Assembly: GCA_016709495.1 (NCBI GenBank)
Contig: JADJMS010000046.1
Span: 248,001 to 312,000 of the forward strand
DNA length: 64,000 nt
DNA from: Candidatus Dechloromonas phosphorivorans
GTDB taxonomy: Bacteria; Pseudomonadota; Gammaproteobacteria; Burkholderiales; Rhodocyclaceae
Reading direction: 5' to 3'
The notes beneath the pieces were generated by a model. The model was given only the letters and a program-made list of their open reading frames with translations. It ran no database searches and had not been told where the DNA came from. Position numbers and translations under genes: made by a program. Below, piece after piece: positions 24,797-33,698 of this stretch; position 1 is the first letter of the stretch, and each line of letters starts with the position of its first letter.

Positions 24797-27349
24797 TCAA
24801 GCCTTGACCACTTTGCACGCACACTTCTTGTAGTCGGTTTCTTTCGAGATCGGACAGGTTGCATCCAGCGTCAGCTTGTTGACCAGGCGATGCTCATCGA
24901 AGAACGGTACGAAGACCAGGCCGAGCGGTGGCTTGTTGCGCCCCTTGGTTTCGACGCGCAACTGGATTTCGCCACGCCGGGTCGCTAGTTTGACCACATC
25001 GTTGCGGGCCAGACTGCGCTTCTTGGCATCTTCCGGGTGCATGTAGATGACGGCATCCGGCATCGCTTTGTAGAGCTCCGGCACGCGACGCGTCATCGAG
25101 CCGGTGTGCCAGTGTTCCAGCACGCGGCCGGTGCATAGCCACAGGTCGTATTCGGCATCGGGCATTTCGGCTGCCGGCTGATAAGGCAGCGCGAAAGCAA
25201 TGGCCTTGCCGTCCGGATAACCGTAGAAACGCACGCCCTCGCCCTTCGGTACATAGGTGTCGTAGCCTTCGCGGAAGCGCCACAGCGTTTCCTTGCCATC
25301 GACCACCGGCCAGCGCAGACCGCGCGCCTTGTGATAAACGTCGAAATTGGCCAGATCGTGGGCCTTGCCGCGACCGAAGGAGGCGTATTCCTCGAACAGG
25401 CCTTTCTGAACGTAGAAGCCGAAGGCCTTGGACTCGTCGTTCATGTAGTCCTTGATGCCGTGGGCGTTGACCTTGGCGACCTCGTCCAGCCCGAACTTGT
25501 TGACCTGGCCGTTGGCGAACAGCACGTCGTACAGGGTCTTGCCCTTGTACTCCGGGTTCTTGTCGAGCAACTCGGCCGGCCAGACTTCCTCGATCTTGAA
25601 GCGTTTGGAGAACTCCATGTACTGCCACAGATCGGACTTGCCTTCACCCGGCGCCTTGACCTGCTGGCGCCACATCTGGCCGCGCCGCTCGGCGTTGCCG
25701 TACATGCCTTCCTTCTCCATCCACATGGCGCAAGGCAGGATGAGGTCGGAGGCCATGGCCGAGACGGTCGGGTAGACATCGGAGACGACGACGAAAGCCT
25801 TGGGATTGCGCCAGCCCGGATAGATTTCGTCATTGACGTTCGGCCCGGCCTGCATGTTGTTGGTGGTCGACGTCCAGTAGAAGCCGAGCTTGCCGTCCTT
25901 CAGGGCGCGGCTCTGGGCCACGGCGTGCAGGCCGATCCAGTCGGGAATGGTGCCGGCCGGCAGCTTCCATAGCTTTTCCGACAGCTCGCGGTGCTTGGGA
26001 TTCATCACCACCATGTCGGCCGGCAGGCGATGGGCGAAGGTGCCGACTTCGCGCGCCGTGCCGCAGGCCGACGGCTGGCCGGTCAGCGAGAACGGCCCGT
26101 TGCCCGGCTCGGAAATCTTGCCGACCAGCAGGTGCACGTTGTAGATCATGTTGTTCACCCAGGTGCCACGGGTGTGCTGGTTGAAGCCCATGGTCCAGTA
26201 GGAAACGACCTTGACCTTCGGGTCGGCGTAGGCCTTGGCCAGCGCTTCGAGGTTTTCCTTGGGCACGCCGGAAATCTCGTGCGCCTTGTCCAGCGTGTAT
26301 TCGGAAACGAAGGCAGCGAACTCGTCGAAAGTCATCGGCGTCGAGTTGTTCGGGTTGCCCTTCGGCTTGCCTTCTTCGCCCGGGTAGCCGTTGTTCATCG
26401 CCACCTTTTCCAGCGGGTGATTCGGGCGCAGGCCGTAGCCGATGTCAGTGACGCCCTTGGCGAACTTGACATGTTTGGCGACGAAATCCTTGTTCACTGC
26501 GCCGGTTGTGATGATGTGGTTGCAGATGTAGTTGAGGATGGCCAGATCGGACTGCGGTTTGAAGATCAAGGTGTTGTCAGCCAGTTCGCAGGAGCGGTGG
26601 CTGAAGGTGGATAGGACATGGACCTTGACGTGCTTATTACTCAGGCGCCGGTCGGTGATGCGCGACCACAGGATCGGGTGCATCTCGGCCATGTTCGAGC
26701 CCCACAGCGCGAAGACATCGGCGTGCTCGGCGTCGTCATAGCAACCCATCGGCTCGTCGATACCAAAGGTGCGCATGAAGCCGGCAACAGCCGAGGCCAT
26801 GCAGTGACGGGCGTTGGGGTCGAGGTTATTGGTGCGGAAACCGGCCTTCATCAGCTTGGCGGCGGCGTAGCCTTCCCACACCGTCCACTGGCCGGAGCCG
26901 AACATGGCGATATTGCGCGGCCCGCCTTCCTTGAGCGCGGCCTTGCACTTCTCTTCCATGATGTCGAGCGCCTGGGTCCAGGTGATTGGCTTGAAGTCGC
27001 CATTCTTGTCGTACTTGCCGTCCTTCATGCGCAGCATCGGCGACATCAGGCGGTCTTTGCCATATTGAATCTTCGAGAGGAAGTAGCCCTTGATGCAATT
27101 CAGCCCGCGATTAACCGGCGCATCCGGGTCGCCCTGGGTGGCCACAATGCGGCCTTCCTTGACGCCGACCAATACGCCGCAACCGGTGCCGCAATAACGG
27201 CAGACGCCCTTGTCCCAGCGCACGCCATCATCCTTGCCTTTTTGCTGCGCCATGACGGCGTTAGGCACGCTGATGCCGGCGACGGTTGCTGCCGCCGCGA
27301 CTGCGTTGCTCTTGATGAAATCACGCCGGGTAAGTTTTACTTCGATCAT
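24797..27349 (-). CDS. napA: Periplasmic nitrate reductase catalytic subunit NapA
   Basis: An 850-residue molybdoenzyme that reduces nitrate to nitrite in the periplasm. The N-terminus carries a twin-arginine signal (LTRRDFIKSNAV), then the 4Fe-4S motif CRYCGTGCGVLVG...CIKGY, and the molybdenum-ligand cysteine in ARHCMASAVAGF. The C-terminal domain has LWLCTGRVLEHWHTGSMTRR and SKETDYKKCACKV, which fit the molybdopterin-binding end. The open frame starts at 27364, but the ATG at 27349 has the AGGAGG site in front of it, so it is preferred. The napD stop lies 2 bp ahead of it. Confidence 0.97.
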   Translation of the reverse strand: MIEVKLTRRDFIKSNAVAAAATVAGISVPNAVMAQQKGKDDGVRWDKGVCRYCGTGCGVLVGVKEGRIVATQGDPDAPVNRGLNCIKGYFLSKIQYGKDRLMSPMLRMKDGKYDKNGDFKPITWTQALDIMEEKCKAALKEGGPRNIAMFGSGQWTVWEGYAAAKLMKAGFRTNNLDPNARHCMASAVAGFMRTFGIDEPMGCYDDAEHADVFALWGSNMAEMHPILWSRITDRRLSNKHVKVHVLSTFSHRSCELADNTLIFKPQSDLAILNYICNHIITTGAVNKDFVAKHVKFAKGVTDIGYGLRPNHPLEKVAMNNGYPGEEGKPKGNPNNSTPMTFDEFAAFVSEYTLDKAHEISGVPKENLEALAKAYADPKVKVVSYWTMGFNQHTRGTWVNNMIYNVHLLVGKISEPGNGPFSLTGQPSACGTAREVGTFAHRLPADMVVMNPKHRELSEKLWKLPAGTIPDWIGLHAVAQSRALKDGKLGFYWTSTTNNMQAGPNVNDEIYPGWRNPKAFVVVSDVYPTVSAMASDLILPCAMWMEKEGMYGNAERRGQMWRQQVKAPGEGKSDLWQYMEFSKRFKIEEVWPAELLDKNPEYKGKTLYDVLFANGQVNKFGLDEVAKVNAHGIKDYMNDESKAFGFYVQKGLFEEYASFGRGKAHDLANFDVYHKARGLRWPVVDGKETLWRFREGYDTYVPKGEGVRFYGYPDGKAIAFALPYQPAAEMPDAEYDLWLCTGRVLEHWHTGSMTRRVPELYKAMPDAVIYMHPEDAKKRSLARNDVVKLATRRGEIQLRVETKGRNKPPLGLVFVPFFDEHRLVNKLTLDATCPISKETDYKKCACKVVKA

Positions 27350-27350
27350 C

Positions 27351-27617
27351 TCAGGCCTCCTCATCTGGATCAGATTCGTACTGGTGAAACACCAGGGCGG
27401 CCGAAATCACTCCCGGCATCTGGCGGATCATCTCAAAGGTATTGCTGGTGTTGTCTTCGTCGCCGGATTCGATGGTGACGATCATCCGGCCATCTTCGGC
27501 AATGGCGTGCACTTCGACGCCGTCGATTGCTTTTAGTAGCGCGCTGACTTCCGCTGCATCTTTCGGCGCAACGCCAAGAATGATGCTGGTGATGTTGAGT
27601 CCGCTGGAAGCCTGCAT
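27351..27617 (-). CDS. napD: NapD chaperone for NapA
   Basis: An 88-residue ferredoxin-fold protein. NapD binds the Tat signal of NapA and holds it until the molybdenum cofactor is in place. Visible features are SIILGVAPKDAAEVSALL, IDGVEVHAIAEDGRMIVTIE and the C-terminal MPGVISAALVFHQYE. It is the first gene of the nap operon and its stop lies 2 bp before the napA start. Two FNR-like boxes lie in the 193 bp upstream. Confidence 0.92.
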   Translation of the reverse strand: MQASSGLNITSIILGVAPKDAAEVSALLKAIDGVEVHAIAEDGRMIVTIESGDEDNTSNTFEMIRQMPGVISAALVFHQYESDPDEEA

Positions 27618-27684
27618 GCTTGAATAACCTTTAGTCAGTTAAATATCAGCTTGAGTAATCTACGCTTGGCATACGACTAAGGTT

Positions 27685-27698
27685 TTAATTCAAGTCAA
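27685..27698. promoter_or_regulatory. FNR/Crp-type box, weaker copy
   Basis: TTAATTCAAGTCAA resembles the FNR consensus TTGAT-N4-ATCAA at most positions of both halves. It lies 68 bp from the napD start, in the region shared with the peroxidase gene. Regulation by an anaerobic FNR-type activator would suit nap. Confidence 0.4.
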
Positions 27699-27734
27699 AA
27701 TTTGGGTAATAACCCTGTGGTTTTTGTTGTTATA

Positions 27735-27748
27735 TTGATTCATGTCAA
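27735..27748. promoter_or_regulatory. FNR-type box upstream of the peroxidase gene
   Basis: TTGATTCATGTCAA matches TTGAT-N4-ATCAA with one change (G for A). It lies 62 bp before the peroxidase start and 117 bp before napD. With the copy at 27685 it is one of two related boxes exactly 50 bp apart, both followed by AAAAT or AAAATT. Confidence 0.55.
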
Positions 27749-27810
27749 AATCAGGCGCGCGGGTATGAAAAATTGGTTACAGTGGTCTCATACCCTTTTG
27801 ATAACGCATT

Positions 27811-28832
27811 GTGAAACAACTCAAACCTCTACTGTACGCACTGCCTCTGCTCTGCATTATCGGCTGGATTTTTTGGGGTGTGATCAAACCCCAGATTGAA
27901 GAATCACGTAATGCTGCGCTGTCTCAGCCATCGGGTCTGGTGGAAAGCAATCCGGCTTTGATGTTGGAGCCGATCCGTCCGATGTCCGAGCCGCACGGGC
28001 TTGATCCGAAAAAAGTAGCGCTCGGCAGCAAACTTTTCCACGACACTCGCCTTTCTGCCGACAACTCGCTCTCCTGTGCCAGTTGTCATCCGCTGGATCG
28101 TGGCGGGGCGGATGGCTTGCCGGTATCGATTGGCGTTGGTGGTGCGGTTGGCGGCATTAATTCGCCGAGTGTACTTACGGCAGCCTACAATTTCCGCCAG
28201 TTTTGGGATGGACGTGCCGCCTCGCTCGAAGAGCAGGCTGGTGGGCCAGTCGTCAATCCCATTGAAATGGCGTCGACCTGGCCAAAAGTGATCGAGAAAC
28301 TGAGTGACGATGTTGAAATAAAACAGCAGTTTTCCAGTGTTTACCGTAATGGATTAACGCCAGACAATATTCGTGATGCAATCGCCGAGTTTGAACGTTC
28401 ATTGGCTCGCCCTGGGCGCTTTGACCGCTGGTTGAATGGGGATAGCAATGCACTCAGCAATGATGAAGTAGCAGGTTATCGGTTGTTCAGGAAGCATGGC
28501 TGCACGGGTTGCCACCAAGGTGTCAATGTCGGAGGGAATCTGTATCAGCGCTTTGGCACCATGGCGCCATATTTTTCTCCCAACGCTACGAGCAAGGCTG
28601 ATCTGGGGCGTTTCAATGTCACCGGGCGTGAGACGGATAAGCACTTTTCAAAGTGCCAAGTCTGCGCAATGTTGCGCTGACTGCTCCGTATTTTCATAAC
28701 GCGGCAGCCGCTACACTTGAAGAAGCGGTTCGGGTGATGGGCCTTTACCAGCTCGGGCTGGAATTACCGGCGCAGGATGTTGATCTGATCGTCAAGTTTC
28801 TCGGCACCCTCAATAGCGAGATGGCGCCATGA
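27811..28832 (+). CDS. Di-haem cytochrome c peroxidase family protein, frameshifted near 28650
   Basis: A protein of about 340 residues of the bacterial cytochrome c peroxidase/MauG family. It has an N-terminal membrane anchor (LLYALPLLCIIGWIFWGVI) and two haem sites, CASCH (89-93) and CTGCH (231-235). The frame as read ends at 28680. Restoring one T in the run at about 28646-28649 continues it as FKVPSLRNVALTAPYFHNAA, then LGLELPAQDVDLIVKFLGTL and a TGA at 28830-28832, with the full family C-terminus. It reduces H2O2 or oxidises a partner protein in the periplasm. GTG is the start. It overlaps the GGDEF-EAL gene by 4 bp. Confidence 0.9.
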
Positions 28833-31721
28833 AAAAACATGCGTGGCCTTTGAGTTTGCGATCACTCTGGTTGCTCGGCTGCATTGCTCTGCTGATTCTG
28901 GTAACGCTTTTTCATTTGGGTAATGAAGTCGATAGTCGAGGTCGAGCGCGAGTTGAATTGATTGTCAATGAGCTGACAGCGCTTGATCTTGCGATCAATC
29001 TGGAAGTGCTCAAGTTACGTCAGGGGCAACGCCTTGATTATGACGGGCTGGTTGTTGCCAGCCGAAATATCGACCAAAAGCTAAGCGCTCTGCAGGATGA
29101 GTTTGGCAAGTTTTCACTTAAAGCCGAGCTGTCGATGGCAAATAGCCGTTGGTTGGAAAAGAAGAACGGACTTGATCGTTTCACGCGTATCCACGCTGTG
29201 TTCAATACTTCGCAATACCATTTCATGAATTTGGCTGAAGTGTTTGGCAAGAAGCAGTCATCCCCCGGCCTGATTTTGACTTCCCAGCGACTGATGGCAT
29301 TTCTCATCAATGGTGGGAATAACGACTTGCCCATTCTCGTCAGTGCCCTGTACCAACTTGACCAGGATATTGTTCACTGGCCAGCTGCTGATCGCGTGCC
29401 AGGTAAATTGCTGGTGATGCACGCTTCGACCATGCTTGAAAATTTTCGCGACTTGCAAGGGGTGTCGCAACAACTACTTGAATCGCCCTTTGCCGGCGAT
29501 GTGAATGTTGCCTATCGACATTATGCCGAGGCGCATGCTGACGCGATCCGTGTCGCTGCCTATTATCGCTGGGGCTTGGCGGCGTTTGCCCTGTTCCTCG
29601 TCGGGCTGGTAATCCTGACTCTGGCTCGTTTGCGTAATGCCCTGTCCGCGCTGGGGCGTAGTCATGAGTTGCTCGATAACATTGCGGATAATCTGGGCGA
29701 AGGGATTGTCGCTTTTGATGGCGATTCGCGACTGGTCTTCATGAACCAGCGCGCCGAAGGGGCTGATCGGTCGGCTGGAAGCTGATTTGACCGGTCAAAC
29801 ACTGAACGAAGTCCTTTTTGCCGGGAGTGTGACGGATACCAGCCGCGAACTTCAGGTGGCGATTGATGGCGGTGAACGTTTCAACAATGAAGGCTGGCTA
29901 GATGTTAAACATGGCCGCCTGCCAGTCGCTTTTCTTGGCGGTCCGTTGCCGGATGTTGAAGGAAAATCGACCGGTGGCTATGTACTGTCATTACGTGATC
30001 TTTCCGAGACGCGACGCACCGAGGCGCGCCTGCATCTGGCCGCGCACGTTTTTGACAGCCTGGCCGAGGCCATGGTGATTACTGACGAACGCGGGCTGAT
30101 TCAGTCGGTTAATCCGGCATTCAGCAGCATTACCGGTTTCCGTGAAAGCGAAGCGCTGGGGCATAGCCCCGGTGAGTTGCTGCAATCCGGGCAACACAAG
30201 CCAGAATTTTATGCCGAAATGTGGCGCGCCTTGCACGAGCGCGGAAACTGGCAAGGTGAAGTGATCAACCGGCGCAAGAATGGTGAGTTGTATACCGAAT
30301 GGTTGTCTATCTCCGCTTTGCGCGATAGTGATGGTGGCGCCAAGCAATATGTTGGATTGTTCAGCGATGTCTCGGCCCGCAAGGAGGCTGAGGCCTTCAT
30401 TCACCATCTCGCTTACCATGATCCACTGACCGGGCTGGCCAACCGTCGGCTTTTCTGTGACCGGCTCGAGATGGCCTTGCGTCAGGCGCAGCGCAACGAT
30501 CGGCCGCTGGCTGTATTGATGCTCGATCTGGATCGTTTCAAGGTAGTCAACGACACGCTGGGCCACATGGCCGGCGACTTGTTGCTCAAAGAGGTAGGCC
30601 TTCGCTTGCAGTTCAGTGTGCGGGATTGCGATACGCTGGCGCGTTTTGGCGGCGATGAATTTGCCATTCTGGTTCCGGAAATCAATTCGCCTGAAGATGC
30701 CTTGCTGATTGGTCGGAAATTGCTTCAAGCCTTGAAAGCCTCATTGGCGATTGCCGGCCGTGAATTGTTTGCGAGTACCAGCATAGGTGTGGCAATTTTC
30801 CCCGAGCATGGCGTCAGTAGTGAGGAACTGCTGCGCAATGCCGATGTTGCGTTGTATGCAGCCAAGCACGCCGGGCGCAATACGATGAGTGTCTTTGATC
30901 CGCAGACCTTCGAGTCTAATGATGATCTCGAGCTCGAAATGGGCTTGCGCCATGCGATAGAGCGTAATGAACTGGTACTCCATTATCAGCCGCAGATTGA
31001 TGGCGAAAGCGGTCTGGTCAGTGGTGTCGAGGCATTGGTTCGCTGGCAAAACCCAGCGCTTGGTTTGGTTCCGCCCGGTCGGTTCATTGCGCTGGCCGAG
31101 CAGACTAGCTTGATCGAGGATATTGGCGATTGGTGCCTGAATGAAGCCTGTCGTCAAATCACCTGCTGGCAGGCCGAGGGCGTTGCTATTCCTCGGGTAG
31201 CGGTCAATGTCTCGGCACGTCAATTACGTGGCGAAGGGTTTGCCGAGCGGGTGATGGAAACTATCCGGCAACATGGCATCAAGCCGCAACAGCTTGAGCT
31301 CGAACTGACTGAAAGCCTGCTCACTGAAGATACGGTTCACACTTTTGAAATCTTCAAGGAGTTACGCGCACAGGGAATCCGAATTGCCATCGATGACTTT
31401 GGCACCGGCTATTCTTCGCTCAAGTATTTGGCAGATTTTCCGGTCGATGTGCTCAAAATTGATCAAAGCTTCGTTGCCCGCTTGCATGAGCAGTCGGAAA
31501 GTCTCTACGTTGTCCAGGCTATCGTCATGCTGGCGAAAGGCTTGAATATCGAAACGGTGGCCGAAGGGGTTGAAACCGAGGATCAGCGCGCGCAGCTTTT
31601 GGCGCTGGGGACCAATCACCTGCAAGGCTACCTGTTGGCGCGGCCCCAGGCTGCCGCAGCGCTGGCTGAAATAGTCGAGCGGTTTACCCTGTTAGCCGAG
31701 GCAAAGCGGAATCGGCGTTAG
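28829..31721 (+). CDS. Membrane sensor with PAS, GGDEF and EAL domains, frameshifted near 29757
   Basis: A protein of about 963 residues after correction. A transmembrane helix at each end of a helical periplasmic sensor region (about residues 15-265; DAHL-like is a possible family) is followed by two PAS segments, GGDEF (RFGGDEFAILVPE, intact; RDCD five residues upstream fits the inhibitory I-site) and EAL (GVEALVRWQNPALG, ELTESLLTED, DDFGTGYSSLKYL, intact). It can thus make and break c-di-GMP. The first frame ends at 29785; one G too many in GGGG at about 29757-29760 breaks it, and the rest resumes at GLIGRLEADLTG. Its ATG overlaps the peroxidase stop, so the two are coupled. Convergent with TatD, overlapping its end by 38 bp. 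Confidence 0.9.
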
Positions 31722-32451
31722 CGCTTGTCACCGTGGCGATTTCTGCTAAGGTCAGCCCACGCAATTCAGCCAACAGTGCGGCCATGCGCGGTAATTCCGC
31801 CGGTGTGTTGCGGCCCCGGTTGAGCCAGACGGGCGGAATATCAGGCGCGTCGGTTTCCAGCACGATGGATTCGAGTGGCAAAGTGGTTGCCAGTTCGCGG
31901 ATGCGGGTCGATCCTTCGTAAGACATCGCCCCGCCGAAGCCGAGCTTGAAGCCGAGTTTGATGAATTCGTCAGCCTGTTGCCGGCTGCCGTTGAAGGCGT
32001 GGGCAATGCCACCTTTTAACTTGAAGCGGCGCAGTTGTTTGAGTATTGGGTCAATGGCGCCTCGGACATGGAGAATGACGGGCAGATCAAACTGCTTGGC
32101 CAGCTTTAATTGTTCGACGAAAAACCATTCCTGACGGGCGTAATCAATTTCGGTGACGAAATGATCAAGACCGATTTCACCAACGGCAATCGGGTTTTCC
32201 ATCCTTAGCCAGTGGGCTAGCGTTGCGATATCGGTTTCATTTGCCTGCATTACGTAAAGCGGATGGATGCCATAAGCGGCGACGCAGCCAGGGTAGCGAG
32301 CAACACAAATTTTTAGCCGATTCAGGCCGTCGACCGTAACAGATGGGATAACGATCTGTTTTACCCCCGCTGCCAGCGCTGCGGCATGCACTGCATCGCG
32401 ATCCGTATCAAATTCAGCCGCGTCGAGATGACAGTGCGTGTCGATCAACAT
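31684..32451 (-). CDS. TatD family metal-dependent hydrolase
   Basis: A 255-residue TIM-barrel hydrolase. Metal-site residues are seen in LIDTHCHLDAAEF, GEIGLDHFV, VILHVRGA, IAHAFNGSRQQ and LETDAPDIPP, the classical H-x-H, E, H, H, D set. Members are 3'-5' DNases (E. coli TatD) or deoxyribonuclease-like enzymes. The frame runs on to 32631, but the ATG at 32451 starts the domain and is preferred; it overlaps the end of dadA by 7 bp. The 3' end overlaps the convergent GGDEF-EAL gene by 38 bp. Confidence 0.92.
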   Translation of the reverse strand: MLIDTHCHLDAAEFDTDRDAVHAAALAAGVKQIVIPSVTVDGLNRLKICVARYPGCVAAYGIHPLYVMQANETDIATLAHWLRMENPIAVGEIGLDHFVTEIDYARQEWFFVEQLKLAKQFDLPVILHVRGAIDPILKQLRRFKLKGGIAHAFNGSRQQADEFIKLGFKLGFGGAMSYEGSTRIRELATTLPLESIVLETDAPDIPPVWLNRGRNTPAELPRMAALLAELRGLTLAEIATVTSANADSALPRLTG

Positions 32452-33698
32452 CCGGCGAAGGGGAAATCCGGCTCCGGGCGTTTGCCGCTGATCAGATCGG
32501 CAAGCGCCGCGCCCGAGCCGCAGGACATTGTCCAGCCCAGCGTGCCGTGGCCGGTGTTGAGCCATAGATTGCTGTAACGCGTACGGCCACTGTAAGGGAG
32601 ATTCGAGGGCGTGGCCGGGCGCAGGCCGCACCAGAATTGTGGCTCGCCAGTGGTTTGCAGGCTGGGGAAGAGTTCGCGGGTGCGCTGCATCAGCGCCTCG
32701 CAGCGTACCGGGTTGATCTCAGTGTTGTAACCGTTGAATTCGGCGGTACCGGCGACGCGCAGGCGATTGCCGAGGCGGGAGAAGACAATCTTGCGCCCGT
32801 CATCGGTCAGGCTGACACTCGGGGCGTTGCTTTCGTCGGCCAACGTCAGTGTTGCCGAATAACCTTTTGCCGGATAAACCGGCAGATCGATATGCAGCGG
32901 CTTGAGCAGCAAGGGCGAGTAGCTGCCAAGGGCGATTACATAAGCATCGGCGGTTAGCCGTTCCGGGCCATCAGCGCCGAGCACTTCGACGCCGCCAATC
33001 TGGTTGCGGTCAGGAGTGATACGGTCAACCGTCAAATTCAGCCGAAAATTTACGCCGGCTGCCCTGGCATGTGCCGCCAACGTCTGAGTGAATTTATGGG
33101 CATCGCCGGATTCGTCTGAGCGGGTGTAGTCGCCGCCGATCAGCAAATGTTTGGCACCGTTGAGCGCGGGTTCAATTTCCAGGCATTTGTCGACGTCGAC
33201 TGTCGTCCGATCCAGTCCAAATTCGCGCATGACTTTGGCGGCGGTAATGGCCTGTGAAAAATCATCGCGATCGGTGTAAATATGCAAAATGCCGCGCTCA
33301 AGGTGGTCGTACTGCAGGCTCAACTCTTGGCGCAAGGCCTGCAGGCGCTGCCGGCTATAAAGGGCCAGTGCGACGGTGGCAGCGATATTCCGGCGGGTGC
33401 GACCAGGCAGGCATTCGGCGAGGAAGCGCAAGCCCCAGCTCAATTGGGCGGGGTCAGCACGCCAGCGCCAGAGCAGCGGTGCGTCTTCACGGCCCAGCCA
33501 TTTGAGGATGTGTGGCAGAACGTGCGGATTGGCCCAGGGTTCGGCGTGCGAAACGGAAATCTGGCCACCATTGGCAAAGCTGGTTTCGTTGCCAACGACC
33601 GGCTGGCGGTCGACAACGGTGACCTGGTGACCAGCACGCGCCAGATACCATGCACTCGTTGTGCCGACGACACCGGCACCCAGCACGAGAACCCTCAA
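32445..33698 (-). CDS. dadA: D-amino acid dehydrogenase small subunit
   Basis: A 417-residue FAD-dependent oxidoreductase. The Rossmann dinucleotide site reads VLGAGVVGTTSAWYLARAGH and an acidic residue ends the second strand (VTVVD). Further family motifs are SFANGGQISVSHAEPWANP, CGLRPATPSNLPYSG and NTGHGTLGWTMSCGSG. It oxidises D-amino acids, chiefly D-alanine, to 2-oxo acids and passes electrons into the respiratory chain at the inner membrane. It overlaps the spoT stop by 4 bp and the TatD start by 7 bp, all in one transcription unit. Confidence 0.94.
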   Translation of the reverse strand: MRVLVLGAGVVGTTSAWYLARAGHQVTVVDRQPVVGNETSFANGGQISVSHAEPWANPHVLPHILKWLGREDAPLLWRWRADPAQLSWGLRFLAECLPGRTRRNIAATVALALYSRQRLQALRQELSLQYDHLERGILHIYTDRDDFSQAITAAKVMREFGLDRTTVDVDKCLEIEPALNGAKHLLIGGDYTRSDESGDAHKFTQTLAAHARAAGVNFRLNLTVDRITPDRNQIGGVEVLGADGPERLTADAYVIALGSYSPLLLKPLHIDLPVYPAKGYSATLTLADESNAPSVSLTDDGRKIVFSRLGNRLRVAGTAEFNGYNTEINPVRCEALMQRTRELFPSLQTTGEPQFWCGLRPATPSNLPYSGRTRYSNLWLNTGHGTLGWTMSCGSGAALADLISGKRPEPDFPFAGC

